From positions 22,769,577-22,833,576 of the forward strand of contig NC_092800.1 in the NCBI RefSeq assembly GCF_918797505.1: DNA of 64,000 nucleotides, given 5' to 3'. The position numbers and the translations under genes are program-made. Position 1 is the stretch's first letter; the number at the start of each line of letters is the position of its first letter. The stretch is from Bemisia tabaci. Its lineage: Eukaryota; Arthropoda; Insecta; Hemiptera; Aleyrodidae. This document shows positions 11,801 through 25,000 of this stretch, one piece after another. The notes beneath the pieces are model-generated. The model was not told the DNA's origin, searched no databases, and was given only the letters and a program-made list of their open reading frames with translations.

Positions 11801-14800
11801 GAATGGAAAATTATTATAAATAAAAAGAACTTACTAGTCGTGCTTTGAATTTTCTTCATGAAGTCTCTTTAGACTCAAAAACCAGTCCTTGCAGCAATAA
11901 TTGCTAAATTCAGAGGGAAAAGCTGCTGACAGAAAACACTAACTATTCTCTGCTGTCGTTTGATAAAAATAATTGAAATCAGGTAATTCAGCACCCAAGA
12001 CCATGAGCTTTTCAAGTGAAATTAGAGCAGTTTGACAACCATGTGGAAGATGATGACAGAGTCTCCGCGGATTATCCGTTGAACGAGCATCTCAGCTTAT
12101 GTGCTAAAATAACAATTAACTTATAGAAATGAATCCACCTCACCTGCTGAAGTGGATAGGTAGCTACAATGTTTGCAGATATTTTTATTCAAACCCCCTC
12201 CTTGCCTCTTTTTTGAATTGTATTGTTCGTGATAAGATAAAGGAGAATTTATCTGAAGAATAACAGGCATCAGCTTACTAGTAATCAAAAATCCCTCCCG
12301 GTTCTTAATTTTTGCCTTTTGTTTGTTTTACAGATGTGTGCGCTTTTATTTTTCTCATTGCATTTTTAATTTTATCATTTGCGTTCAGTTTTCCTCCATA
12401 TTTTGTTCATTTCGCGATCTATTCCCGCTGTTATTGACCTTCTTTAGTGGTAGGTCAATCTCTATAATGATTATTTCACAGTTGTTGGCTTCGGTTTATC
12501 TTTATTTGAATTTTTATGTCGAGCTTCGTTAATTAATAACGGTTTTCTCCTTTCTCCTCTTCTCTTATTTATTCTCCCATCCTCTAACAGTATTACTGAC
12601 CTGGCACTCCTATTTTTATCCCCCTGTAATTATTTTTATACATCAAACTACTGCATTTGAAATATGCATTTTGACGACCGTTCGCAACCAAATTAATTCC
12701 AAGAATTTCCATGTTAGAAGAAGGCTTTATTTGTAGGTTTAACTATTCATCAGTTTAATATTGCTGAGCAGATACTTTACTCAGAGGTTAAAGATACAAT
12801 TTTAGGGGAAAAAGGTGAACCCTCAGATACTCAGAGGTTAAAGATACAATTTTAGGGGGAAAAGGTGAAAAAATCATCATTCAGGTTTTTTTATTTCCTG
12901 TGGATTGTGCTGTTTTAAAAAAATTACCTATTCGTATCATTTAATTTAATTTATATCACTATAAATTTGAGAGCCATTTTGATGATCAGCTCTTCAAAAC
13001 TTACTGTTTCATGAATTAGGTTGTGTCTTGGCGCATTCTACAGAAGCTTTTAACCCCCCTCCCCCCCTCTCCTCTTCAATTTAGTTAAGAAGAGTATTGT
13101 AATGTAATTTTGAAATGCTTATGCACTTACTTTTGGAGCATGTGACCCTTTTATACACAGTCAAGCAAAATACATTTGTTAAGGAAGACCAAAAGTTTTC
13201 AAATTCATGCTTTAAAGGCATTCTCCCACATCTGGGGCTCCAGCAGAGTGTCTTAAAAAATACAGCTCCTTGGGTTAAAAATCGAAAACGGAATATATAC
13301 TATTTCATAATTTCAGTGTCGTATCTTCAGTTAACAGCCAAATTATGCAAAATTTGCAACCAAATCTGGGCCCATTCAATTGAATTATCAACTAAATTGG
13401 AGTCGAAAAAACAACAAATATCTGAAATGAGAAGTTGGCCTCCTAAGCTTCATGTCGATAGAAGAAACTTTATGAAGCTCCTTCACGAAGCACATTCCCT
13501 ATGCTCCTACAAAAATTTAAATTGCATCCATTGCAAGAGGATTATACGTTTGTAGGTCTGCGGGGCGATTATTGAAATGATATCGACTGTATGTCGCCGC
13601 TTTGTCGAGTCGCGCCATCGACTAAGCCATTGCTTAGTCGATGGCGCAACACGACAAAGCGGCGACATACAGTCGATATCATTTCAATAATCGCCCCGCA
13701 GATGTAGTTTCCCATATTTCTGAAACACCTCACAATTTTGTAGCTTTTCTCACACCAATGTGCTCTGGCTCCTGGTAATGGAGACAGATTTGCTTGTAGA
13801 CACTTTAACTTCAGATATAGCTGCAGAGAATTATTCAATTTTTGGAAAAAGGACCTTGCCATCACATGTAGGTCTAATTGGATTTTGGTTTTGATCGGTT
13901 GTATTGTGTATTAGTAAACGGTCATTAATATCACCAGCCTATATCATCTTCCCCTAAACTTGGTTTTATTTTGTGTGAGTGATGTCGTATTTCTTAATTT
14001 AAAAGCGGCACTGAAAAACTTAATGGCGCAGATGTGTGTATTTCATTCTTCTCTCTGGGAGCAGATTTCCTCACTCGCTTTGTATTTCCCTCAGCTAAAA
14101 GGAACCTTAGTACCTAGCTGTAACTGTCGAATTTGAATTGAACTTTAAAATGATAAATGATTTAAGGGTCCCTTTTCGTTCTTATGTCAATAAAATTCAT
14201 GCCAATTTTAAGTTTAAAAAAAATTATGAAAAAAAATTGGCATCAAAATTTTGTCAAATTCTAATTGATTCTAGACACAAAAAATAAAGTGCACGATATG
14301 CAATGTAAGAAATAAAAATTTCTTCTAAAATTCACGCAATTTTTTTTTAACGTTTCCCCAAAGGAACTGATGAAAAACTTGTGAAAGTGCAAGGTGGAAT
14401 TTTTACATAATTCAGAACAAAAAATTTTTTTTAACTTGGACATTTTAATCGTTTCTTTGAGAGTTTCCTCTTTAAAATTTACAATTTTTTTAAATTGCCA
14501 ATGTTCCTAAAATAGCTTAATCTTCATAACCATTCAAAATTTTGTTCCCTATATGTTTGTATATTCATCAGCCGAAGGAAAGTTCACCGTGAATTCATAG
14601 GATGAGATGAAGCAACTCCCTCAAGAGAAATTGTTTTCTCTGTTGGAGGTTCTCATTAAGATTTTGGTTGCTTCCATTAGGGTTTTTATTGGATGAAATT
14701 CAACGTCATTGACAACTTGAGAGCACTAGAGGCTGAAGAGGCTCTCTTACTGGGATGTAGGAAAGAATTGTGCATCTGAAGGTATGCTGTAGACACCATA

Positions 14801-17800
14801 AGTAGGGACAAATAAGATTATTGTACAATCTTATCAAATTTAATTCTTTTATCAGCCAAGTTCTCAAAATGTGTCTGATTAAAATTTTGACTATTTAGCT
14901 GCCAATTTGCAGATAGACGAGAATAAAATAAAGTTTGCTCTCCTATCTCAGGTGTTTGAGAGTTTTGCTTAGCACCTTGAATCTTCCATCTTGGGATCTT
15001 TGTATGACTTATATCTTCTCTCCTCGTTTGCCTCCATCAAAATAATATCAACCTTTAATTGTCGCCTTGCCCCCCCCCCTTTTTTTAGGTGACAGTTAAA
15101 TTGGCACTCATGCATACTTAATGAGGATTATCTTGATAATTCCTAAGAGGTGAAAATCAAGTGTTTTTTACTCAAATCCTGTCAGTTTTTCTTGTATCCT
15201 CTCTCTTTCACTGTTGTTAAAAAATTGTGTTAACCTTACAAAATCAAGCAGTTGTATTTCTGTGCAAGAGAGTGTTAGAAGATATTGAGACTAAATTTTG
15301 TCAGATAAGGTATCCATCCACTTATTTGTCATCGTTGTTTTCTTAAGTTTTTTATTCTTCTGAATGTCTGAGTCAAATATTTGTTTTTCATGCCCTATGT
15401 GCAACTGAATTAGTGAAGTTTGGTGTATGTGTAGCATGTTATGTGTACATTTTAGCATCTTAAAATGTTTAATTCTCACGGATACATGACCTGTGTCAAG
15501 TAATTATCCTTCTAAAACTTTTATCTGTTACCCACCAAGAGGCTTCTTCAAAATTTTCCTTATTTCTAATTTTTTCACTGAGTTGTTTCGAATCATTTAA
15601 TCAAATTAATTATTTCCTCCTTTTTTCTTGTTTTAGTCATCACAAAGAAAAATTCTTTAGTCTGCCAGTTTGCATCTCCTCTTGATGTTGATACCCACAA
15701 CAAACCTGAGGTATGTAAAATTGATTTCTGTCACTGAAACTAAGAATTTTTTTTTCCTAATTTATAATAGCACAGTGCGTTGCGAAAATAGTTAAAAATA
15801 GCTGCCACTGCGAAAACGGCTCTCACTGCTAGTATAGTTACCAAGGTACCAAGGACAATTTGAGTAGTGGCCATCTAGGTAAGCTGCTGTAGCAGTTCAC
15901 GTAGAAGGCAGCTATGAATGTGATATTGACAATAAAACTTCAGGGATGTATATTTCGTTTTTGGTGTTTCGAAATTCGCTCTTATTCTATTCACTTGAAG
16001 GAGAATAAATCATTGCTTTTGCTTAAATTTTCATAAATTAATCTGTCAATGGGGATAAAAGATCAGGGAAATTTACAAGAAATGATGCTGAGTATTCGCA
16101 GTTTAAAAAATAAAGTATGACAAGAAGTCTACAATGCTGCAAACCAAGATGAGCGTTACTATAGTTTCTTTGTAAATATGTTCCCCTATCTAACACAAGT
16201 ATGAGACTGAAGTTAAGAGTAGGGTCCCAGGTGGGGAGAATGTTGCAGAATACAAATAAATAGAGGAATTTTTTAAATGAAAGATCAGTTGTGTAACTCA
16301 ACTACTGTAAAAATTTAGAGAAACGTCTGTTATCAAGATGAAACTTGCGACAATTGATAGGTCAATGAAAAGGTTGCAACTTGATGTACTGCAAGATGCT
16401 CTGTTGGTGCATTGCTGCCTAATTTACGCATATTGCTGTAATTACATACCTAATAAAGATATCGATCAGTGTGCTTGTTATGCTTGCGATGATACGAAAC
16501 AGCAACCCTCTGTAGGTGTCAGAACTCGCCTGCTTATTAAGAGTTTTCACTATTTGAAAATAGCTTGATTTCTAAAGCATTTATATTTCGTCTATTCAAT
16601 AAAGTTTTATTTCTAAAATATAATTTAGCACTTACAGTTCATAGATTGCAAAATTTTGGGAGGGTTCCAAAAGAAATTGCTTTATTTGTATTTAGTTTGT
16701 TAATCATGTTGAGCTCATAGCAAGGTTCCAATTTCACTCCCAACATCACAATTCCCATGAGAAATGTATTTTCCAAGTATTCCTTAGCCCAGATCTGTTT
16801 TAATTTATAAGAGTCATTGAAGTTTGTTAACTCTATGAGAATTTTTAAGGGATTTTGCATCAAAAAGCGTATTTTAGTTGAAGATCGATCAGACCAAAAT
16901 GGGTTAATCAAGCGCCCAAGCGGTTTCGTATTTTGTTTTGACGCAATCATAATTTTTTGGAACAACATTGAGACTCACCAGACAGATAGAAGGTGGAATT
17001 CTTGCAAACGTTGGGGCCAAAATATAATCCTACAAAATGTTGGGTTTAAAAATGACCTGATGAAGATGATGGCATCCGATCAGTCTCAATTTCGAAAGTC
17101 TTGTTTACAAACCCGATTATGATCTAGCTGCCATTGTTACGGCATTTTGGCTCGACCGATCATCAACGAAAATACACTTAAAAAGCGATTCTATTTTCAG
17201 CCTTCTCCTCCCTCAATTCAAGTTTTGTAGCAGCCCCATCCATCAATTGAACTGCATTTTGCAATAAGCAACTACCGCTGGCTCATTTTAGAAACAACGC
17301 CCAGTTTCCTTGTTCGAATGGGTGATTTCATGAATAAGCCACAAATAGTAATTTCTCACTACAAAATGTAGTCCAGTTAGCAACAAATAACATCAACCTA
17401 ATAAAGGGATTAAAGGAAAAAATCTGATATGCCTCGATCACCTCCAGCTGATCAGTGCAATTTAATTTCAATTATATTTAAAACACAAATTTTTACAGGC
17501 GGTTGTTCTGGAAGGCAAGTACTGGAAACGTAAGTTGAATGCTGTCACTGCTGAGTACAAAAAATGGCGCATGTTCTTCCGAAACCAGGCTCTTGGAGCC
17601 GCAAAAGATGGCCAAGATGCGGTATGTAGCATTTATTATCATCTTGTATCAATCCAAGTAATGTGCTCCTCTGCGCTCCTGAAGAAGAACCGAAAAAGTC
17701 TGTCATGAGACATTCATTATACCTGTCTTTTTTTATCTGCAAGTAAGAAGTCAGTATTTCAAGTTTTGCAGGCAGGCTTGTGAAAAGTTTCTTTGTATGC

Positions 17801-20800
17801 CATAATCATAGTTCCTTAGTGACAGGCATTTGAACATCAATTCCTTGCCACTTAATGGTTCTCTGTTGAAAACCATGGAAAATACTTGAAGTATATTTTC
17901 ATCATTGTAAGATGTATTGGAAGCACATCCTGCTACGTTGTTGCAAACGTTTTACCACAAGGCAAAGAGAGCTTGCAAAAAAAAGAAAGAAAAATAGCGA
18001 AATGTTAAGACTGTAAACTACCATTACTGAAGATCTTTGGGACACGAGTACTATCTGCACGTTACATGATTAGCCACCAGATAGATATAAAAATAACGCT
18101 CTGCATAATGGAAGTATATTGCTGTAAAAGACTGGACACCATGACCGTTCTGACTTGAAGCAAGTGACAAATACTCACGCACAGTGTATCAGTTTTGTAA
18201 AGAATAAAAATTGAATTGAATTCAAACTTTGACTGTCCTAGAAGGTTAAAGGTTCCTGGTGGTACTCCACCTCCTAAACGGTTGAAATTTTACTCACAAT
18301 ATATACTTTTTTCCTAAAAAATATAAAATAATATTTAATAATATATATATATATATATATAATATAATATATATTTTTATAAAATGTATTGGGCCTCTTA
18401 CTATTATTAATTTTTAGTTTTGTTATTCAAAAAGTTAGTCATCTCTCTCATCTTGCAGCGAGTTCAAAAAAATAGTATGCACAGTGAGCTTTACTCACAA
18501 TGTCGCAGTATTGCCATGATTTTCCACAATTTAAACTTTAGTATCATGTTTTAAGTTTATAAAATACGTAAAGCTTAAAAATGGATTCTTAGACTCCCTT
18601 TCTCCCCACATACCACACTCACAACACATGCCCACATCTCCTTAAATCATTATGCAATGCTTAGTTCTATCCATCCCCCACAATGACACTTTGTGATGAA
18701 TATCGAAAGAAAAATTGCCACCTTGCGTTGATCTCTCGTAGATCTTAAAAAAATTAGCACTACTTTCTTATTTTAACGTTCTGTAACACAACTCTGAATT
18801 CCCTCCCCCCTTACACATAATGCAAGCTCTCCTAAAGTTTTTTCCCCCTGAAGCATAATGGAGACTTGGATCTCTCCAAAAGCTTTATGTATTTTATGAA
18901 TGGCTCTTTATGTAGAAATAGAGAATTTACAGGTGTCTGAAATTTGATGAATTTCTTGTCTTCGTAGAAACTACTGAGTGAACTGAACACGATGATATCC
19001 TTGGTTCATGAAGTGAACAATTATTGGAGAAGATATGACATAATGATCAAATCTGCTAAGATACGTGTGTTTAAATGGGAAATGCCGCCAGATGACGTCA
19101 TTAGGTGGTGAATTTTCCTACTTTAAACTCTACTTTTATACTATTTCCCATATCAGAAAAAAATTATAAAAAAATACTGTGAAATCAGCTCTTTCAGCAC
19201 TTTCTGATGAAGCAATACAAAATTTGCATGCAAATTCTCTATTGTTATCAAGCTGAAAACCATATTTCCGCTAATCTGTTATTTTTCCCCCTAAAATATA
19301 GCTGGCAGAGGCCATAGAATGGAAGACTCATAGTTTTGATAATGGAATGATGATAGATGAAGATTACATGGAATTTATGAGTGACACTCTGTTTTCTTCA
19401 TTATCAGCCAATCAACCATTTGCATTTCCAGACACTCGTGAAATCGGTAAGTTAGTCAGCTATTTGTCTGCAGCTGAAGATCGTTTGTATTTGAGGATGT
19501 TAACTGCTATCATCTGTATCTCATTTCTGGAAATCTCTCTCCTCTTTGCCCTGAGTATCAATTGAAAATGCCCTATTTGCATAACACTTCAGATTTAGCT
19601 GAAATTGCTTCAACGCTTGGTAAATTAAGTCTCCTTTTCATTTCGTTTATCTGAATAATCCCCGCTTTAACTGATCCAGCAGTTTCAGGCCAATTTCTGA
19701 TAGTTGAAGGTGCATTGAAAAAATATGAATGTTTGATCAATGCTATTTTTAGTGATATTTTGAGTGATGAATTTATAACTGAAAGTAGTTTAGAAACTTC
19801 AGTTATGAAGATTAGCAACTCTTTTAACACTCAAAAGATGACTTTTAATTTCTCCAGATTACTTAAATTACTTTATAACTGTCTGTCCTATTTTTTAATC
19901 ACAGCTCGAAGCACAAACCTAGCGGATTTCATTCAGCCCAGTCTTGTTCAGCTTCAGCCCAACCTAGATGATTTCATGGATACACTAGATCCACCAGGTA
20001 TAGAAATTAAATTTGTCCCTTTATGAATTTTAATGGAAGTATATACTATTATCATTCAAATAATTGAATGAAACAAATACAAGAAAATAGGTTAAGAAGG
20101 CTGAAAATATGATAAAAATGTTTCAGAGAACAAAAATACATTTAAAAAATCATGATAAGTGTGAATCCCTTGATGGTGGTGGTAGATGATAATCTACGTT
20201 TTTCATTATTTTTTCTTTGTTCACTTTTTTATCCTTTCCTTTCTCGGTTGATAAGGGGTTTAAAACAACGTCAAAGAGTACCAGACACATTGATATGTAT
20301 TTTTAGCCATTTTTACTTATTTTCTTAAATTTGTTTGTTTTTTTTTGCTCGTAGTTAATTAGCTTATTTATTTTAATTTATATTATAGCGATATTTTTGA
20401 TCTGTTAGCTTTCAAGGTTGACAGCATTGGCAATTTTAAGGTATTAATTGTTTAATTAAACTGCTGCCAATTTAATGTTCAGCATGGCTTATGAGCTCCT
20501 TAACTTTATCTTGTTTTGAATGGTACACTACAAATTTGCCTCTACATTTTGACATGCAAAAATTGCAATATTCCCAAAAACTGTATGCTATGAAGGAATC
20601 ATCATGAAAATATCTGTAGTGCCTTGTAGTGAGACATTTACCAGCTCCAAAGTTTTTACTCGAGGAATGTAGCTAATTATTTTTTTCTTTCAATTGACAT
20701 TAAAATAACGAAAAATAGTGCTCTCCAAAGCTTTGAAGTTGATGTTGGGAAAAAAAAGGATTGAAAGGAATGATATTGAATTGCAATCAATTTCTGAAAC

Positions 20801-21971
20801 AATCGTTCATCAATTTGAACTGTCTCCAGCTTTCTCCTGCTTTCTCATTGAATGGGTCTGATGCAAGCAAGAGATCTAGCCAACTGAAGACACATTTTAA
20901 ATGTAAATTCCCTCCAAAATCATGTTGAGCACATCACAAAAGTCTGAAATCCAGACGCTTTTTCAAATTTATCGCGTATACAGGCAGTTTTTTTTTTGGT
21001 GGCTGGCAGTCAGGTTTGCCTAGAGAGAAACCTAAACCAAATAAACAAACAATCTTGCGAACCTATTAATAAACTCTCCTTGCCTAAGATTTCAATTGAT
21101 TTGAAGCTTTTGTTTCTGCAAAATAAAGAAAGAAAGCGGAAACCAAAGCTTGAAAACAAAAATGAAATCTTGCAATAGAAAAAGTTAGTTTATCGTTTGT
21201 TTTCTTTGAGTAGTTCTTGTTTACTCCTCTGCCTGTGTAAACCTGGTGGGCGGTGACTGAGAAGAACTGCCCGCAGACGCAGAAAACTTGAAAAAGAGTG
21301 TCACAGACTACGCAGATAGCGCACTAAGGAGCAAATTTCAGACTCTTTTGATGTGCCTAACGCGATTTCTGAGCAAATTTACCCTTAGAAAATGTATTCA
21401 GTTGGCTGTATCTCTTGCATGCAACAGACCCATTCAATACACAGAAATTTTTATAAATTTCTGACTCAAAACATCGTACTTTCCGAGTAAAATTTTTATG
21501 TAACACATTCTAGAGTTATAGTGATAAAACTTTTGAGTGTATTTTTTCCTGTCCTTTCTCCTAGTTTTACGTTATCTTGTTTCAGATTTTTTTTACTCCA
21601 AATTACCTCCAGTACCTGAAGAATGTGCCACCAACGGAAGTTCTGACGAAGCATTCAAAGTTGAAAGCAGCTTTCATGTTCCATCTGCCAACACATTGCC
21701 TCAGCATCTAAGTCATCAGTCCGATCAGTTATCGTCATCTTATTCAAGTGTAAAGCACAGGGACAGAATGAATTTGAGCGATCAACAGGTGAGACCGTAC
21801 CATTTCTCACAGCAGACGCAGCAAAGCAGTCAGTTCATGTACAACGCTTATCAAAATCAGTATCAGCAACAGCAAGAACAATATCAACAGTTACAACAGT
21901 CTCAGCAGCTTCATCATCAGCATCACCATCAGTCAACGCAACAACAGCCTGTGCAAACGCAACATCATCAT

Positions 21972-22003
<32 letters not shown>

Positions 22004-22052
22004 ACAACAACAACAACAGCAACAACAGCAGCAGCAGCAACAACAACCAACA

Positions 22053-22087
<35 letters not shown>

Positions 22088-25000
22088 GCAGCAGCATCAA
22101 CAACAGCATTCAACAGCAGCTCACCATCAGCTCCAACATGCACATCATCAACAAACTATGCAGCAGTCTCTTGGTTTAAGCAGTAATGTTCAAAATTATC
22201 AAGCAGCAAGCGGCACTCAGTCGTATCAGATTCCAAACTTGAACACGCAATCATATCAACAGTCTGTCTCAGCATCGCGAGCTACAGGTGACTATTCCAG
22301 TCTGGAATACATGGACATCCATCAATTAGCGTACAATAATCAAACGAACAATTCTAGCGAATCATATTCTAGTCCATCGACAGAATTCAAAGTGCCATCA
22401 TCCCCTTCATCTGCTTTCAACATGCACCACAATCCGAGGCCAACACTTCGATCAAACAGTCTCCCACTTATGAATAACAGCCCATCTATGCTGCCTTCAA
22501 CGGATGATCCTACCCCAATGCAAGGCGCAAAGGTATGTATCAGACGTTGTATTCTTTCTTTTTCAGACTGGAAAGAAAAAACCCAAGTTTTTGAGGGGAT
22601 AAATCATACAACTATATGTGTTTTCTACCTTTTTATCCATTACAAGCTGAACGATCACTCAAACTTATCTCTACAGAAATGAAAAGTTTATTTTTTATTT
22701 ATCATACTAAAATGTTGTCATCCTGCTAATAATCGAAAATTAAATGAAGGAAAAAACCAAGGAAGTGAAGCAGCTCAACTTGTTTGAGTCAAAACTGAGT
22801 TTTTCTTATTATTCAAACATACGGTCATATCTGGTTACAATTCTTTTGGCTTTCCTTTGCTGACTCAACGAGCTAGTTACTCTACAATATGTATTTTTCT
22901 TTCTTTCTTTTTTTTTTGTGCCAGACAGTAAAATTTGAATGCTTGTTTTAGAAAAAGTGTGGTGCAAAAGTTTTCATAGTAGTTTTTATGGGCGTTTGAC
23001 TGAGACTTAAAAGAACAAATACTTTATCCACCAAAATGTTATGTTGGGAAATGTTATAACATGATACAACTGCAATTAAAATACGCAGGGGCTTTATCAT
23101 TTGAAAAAAAAAAACATATTTAATCATATCCAGCCGTCAGTCTTGTGAAAGTTTTCACTGTAACTATTCAAATATTTTGCTGAAAACAAAGCGAAATTGT
23201 TGAAAAGAAAAATGACTCCTATTTATTTGAAAGTATAAATTTCAAATGTGAAATTCTGCCCTTGTAGCACTGTAGGAGTGCAGGGGGTAAAAAAGGATGA
23301 AACATTTTTGTCCATTCTGTTGAGACTGTCGAAATTGAACATTCTTTGGTGGTCTTTTCAATTTCAGTTGAAGCACCGAGTCCGATCAAGGAACAATCCA
23401 GGAGCATTATCAAGTGGAAGGAAAACCTCAGTTCCAATGCAATCCACAAGCAGTGATGCAACTTCACCAAGTGCCCTTCTCACCCAGTTACTGACGTCAA
23501 GTAAGTTTTCTCCTTTTATTATCCGAGGTACGGTTCCAGGTCGCTGAGCTATAATGTGTCCGTTGCGCCAGTCACAGAATCATTTTTTATGATTCAAGCT
23601 CATACATCAGCAAAAAAATTAAGATCTGTTCAAACGCCAAGTTTCTACATCCGATGTCAACATGACTTTGCCCTTCAAAAAACATGGCGTTCAAAGTCAT
23701 CCACCACATTAATGCATACCACGGTTTTTCCCCATTATAGAACCGTTAATCAGTGATTATTTCATTTGTAGCGGTTGCTCAACGTAAAACATGGATGGAA
23801 CCAAGGTTGAGGGAACCAGGGTTTGCGCAACTGCGATGGATAATGTCTTCCACCATGTTTTTCAATTAGCGATATCTCTGTCAGTATTGGACATTGAAAT
23901 TTGGTGTTTGGACAGATCTCTTTATTTTTTACTAATCTATGAAGATCATCAACAAAATGTAAATTTGTGAATAGTACAACTGGCTCATCAAATAAAACAA
24001 ATTTGGATTATTTTTTTGTGAAAAATAATAACCTCATAGTATTAAATGCTTATCGTTAGCTCTTTGAAAGAAAATGAATGGCAAACAGCTATTCCTTCTT
24101 TAAGCGAAATGCATATTTAATTGTGGAAAGATAGATGGCGGAGCGATTTTTTTTAAATTTTTTTAAACAGTTCTCTACCCAGTCAAAGATTAATCAACTC
24201 GGCTAGAAATATATATGATACTTGTCCATTTCTCTGTACCAATTCAATTTCCTTATATCATTGATCATTGATCATTGCTCTTGTTTTTCATCCTCAGATG
24301 CCGGAGGTGTACAAGCAAGCTATTCACCTTCATTGACAACACAAGCCAGCACAGATAGCAGTAAACCCTCTTTCTTTGGATTTGATTCTCAAGTGCCATT
24401 TGCGTATCCGCCCTCCCATTTACCTCCTGTCAAACGATCCAGGACTCCTGATCATGTATTAACATCCTACACGGATCAGTACGTTTATAAGACGACATCG
24501 CCTCCTGTAAATACTAAGTCTCGATCTGTTCTTCTTTCTAGTCAAAGGTATTCAACTCAATTTACCTCTCTCCTCTCCCTATATATTACTGTGTCTGCCA
24601 AATATTAGTTTAAAGTTTGATACCAAGAGTAATACACAAAAGAGCCTGAATAATTCATCGAAGACAAACACAAGAGAATTAGTGAACACGGCTATAGAAA
24701 ATGCCTGGGACGTTTTAAGGGTGGTCTCAAACCCTTTATCAACCAGGAAACAAAATCAAAACCCTCCCAACTCCCAGTTGTAATATCAGATGATGGGAGA
24801 GGTTAGTATCAGACTTTGCCTCTTCTCATTTGTCATCACAAATTATGCTAAAAAACCACTATTAAAGCCATTTCAAGGTCTTTTTGGAGTTCAAAATCAA
24901 GCTCCTCGTTGATAAAGAGGAACCTGCTAAGAATCGATAGGAAATTTTGCAAGGAGCAAAATTGATTCCTTGATATTGTTGTTTATTCTCTTTTTTTCAG

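Larger units (their letters stand above)
10601..15636 (+). other. Mondo intron 2 (5.0 kb)
   Basis: The largest Mondo intron. It contains a 50-bp direct duplication (12781-12870), an unassigned 146-codon open frame (13115-13555) and a long perfect-looking palindrome (13558-13701), listed separately. The rest shows AT-rich sequence with no exon I can support. Confidence 0.55.

Noticed and set aside
21835..22143. Minus-strand open frame made of alanine and valine runs
   Set aside because: It is the antisense reflection of the CAG/CAA polyglutamine repeat in Mondo exon 8 and has no independent support.
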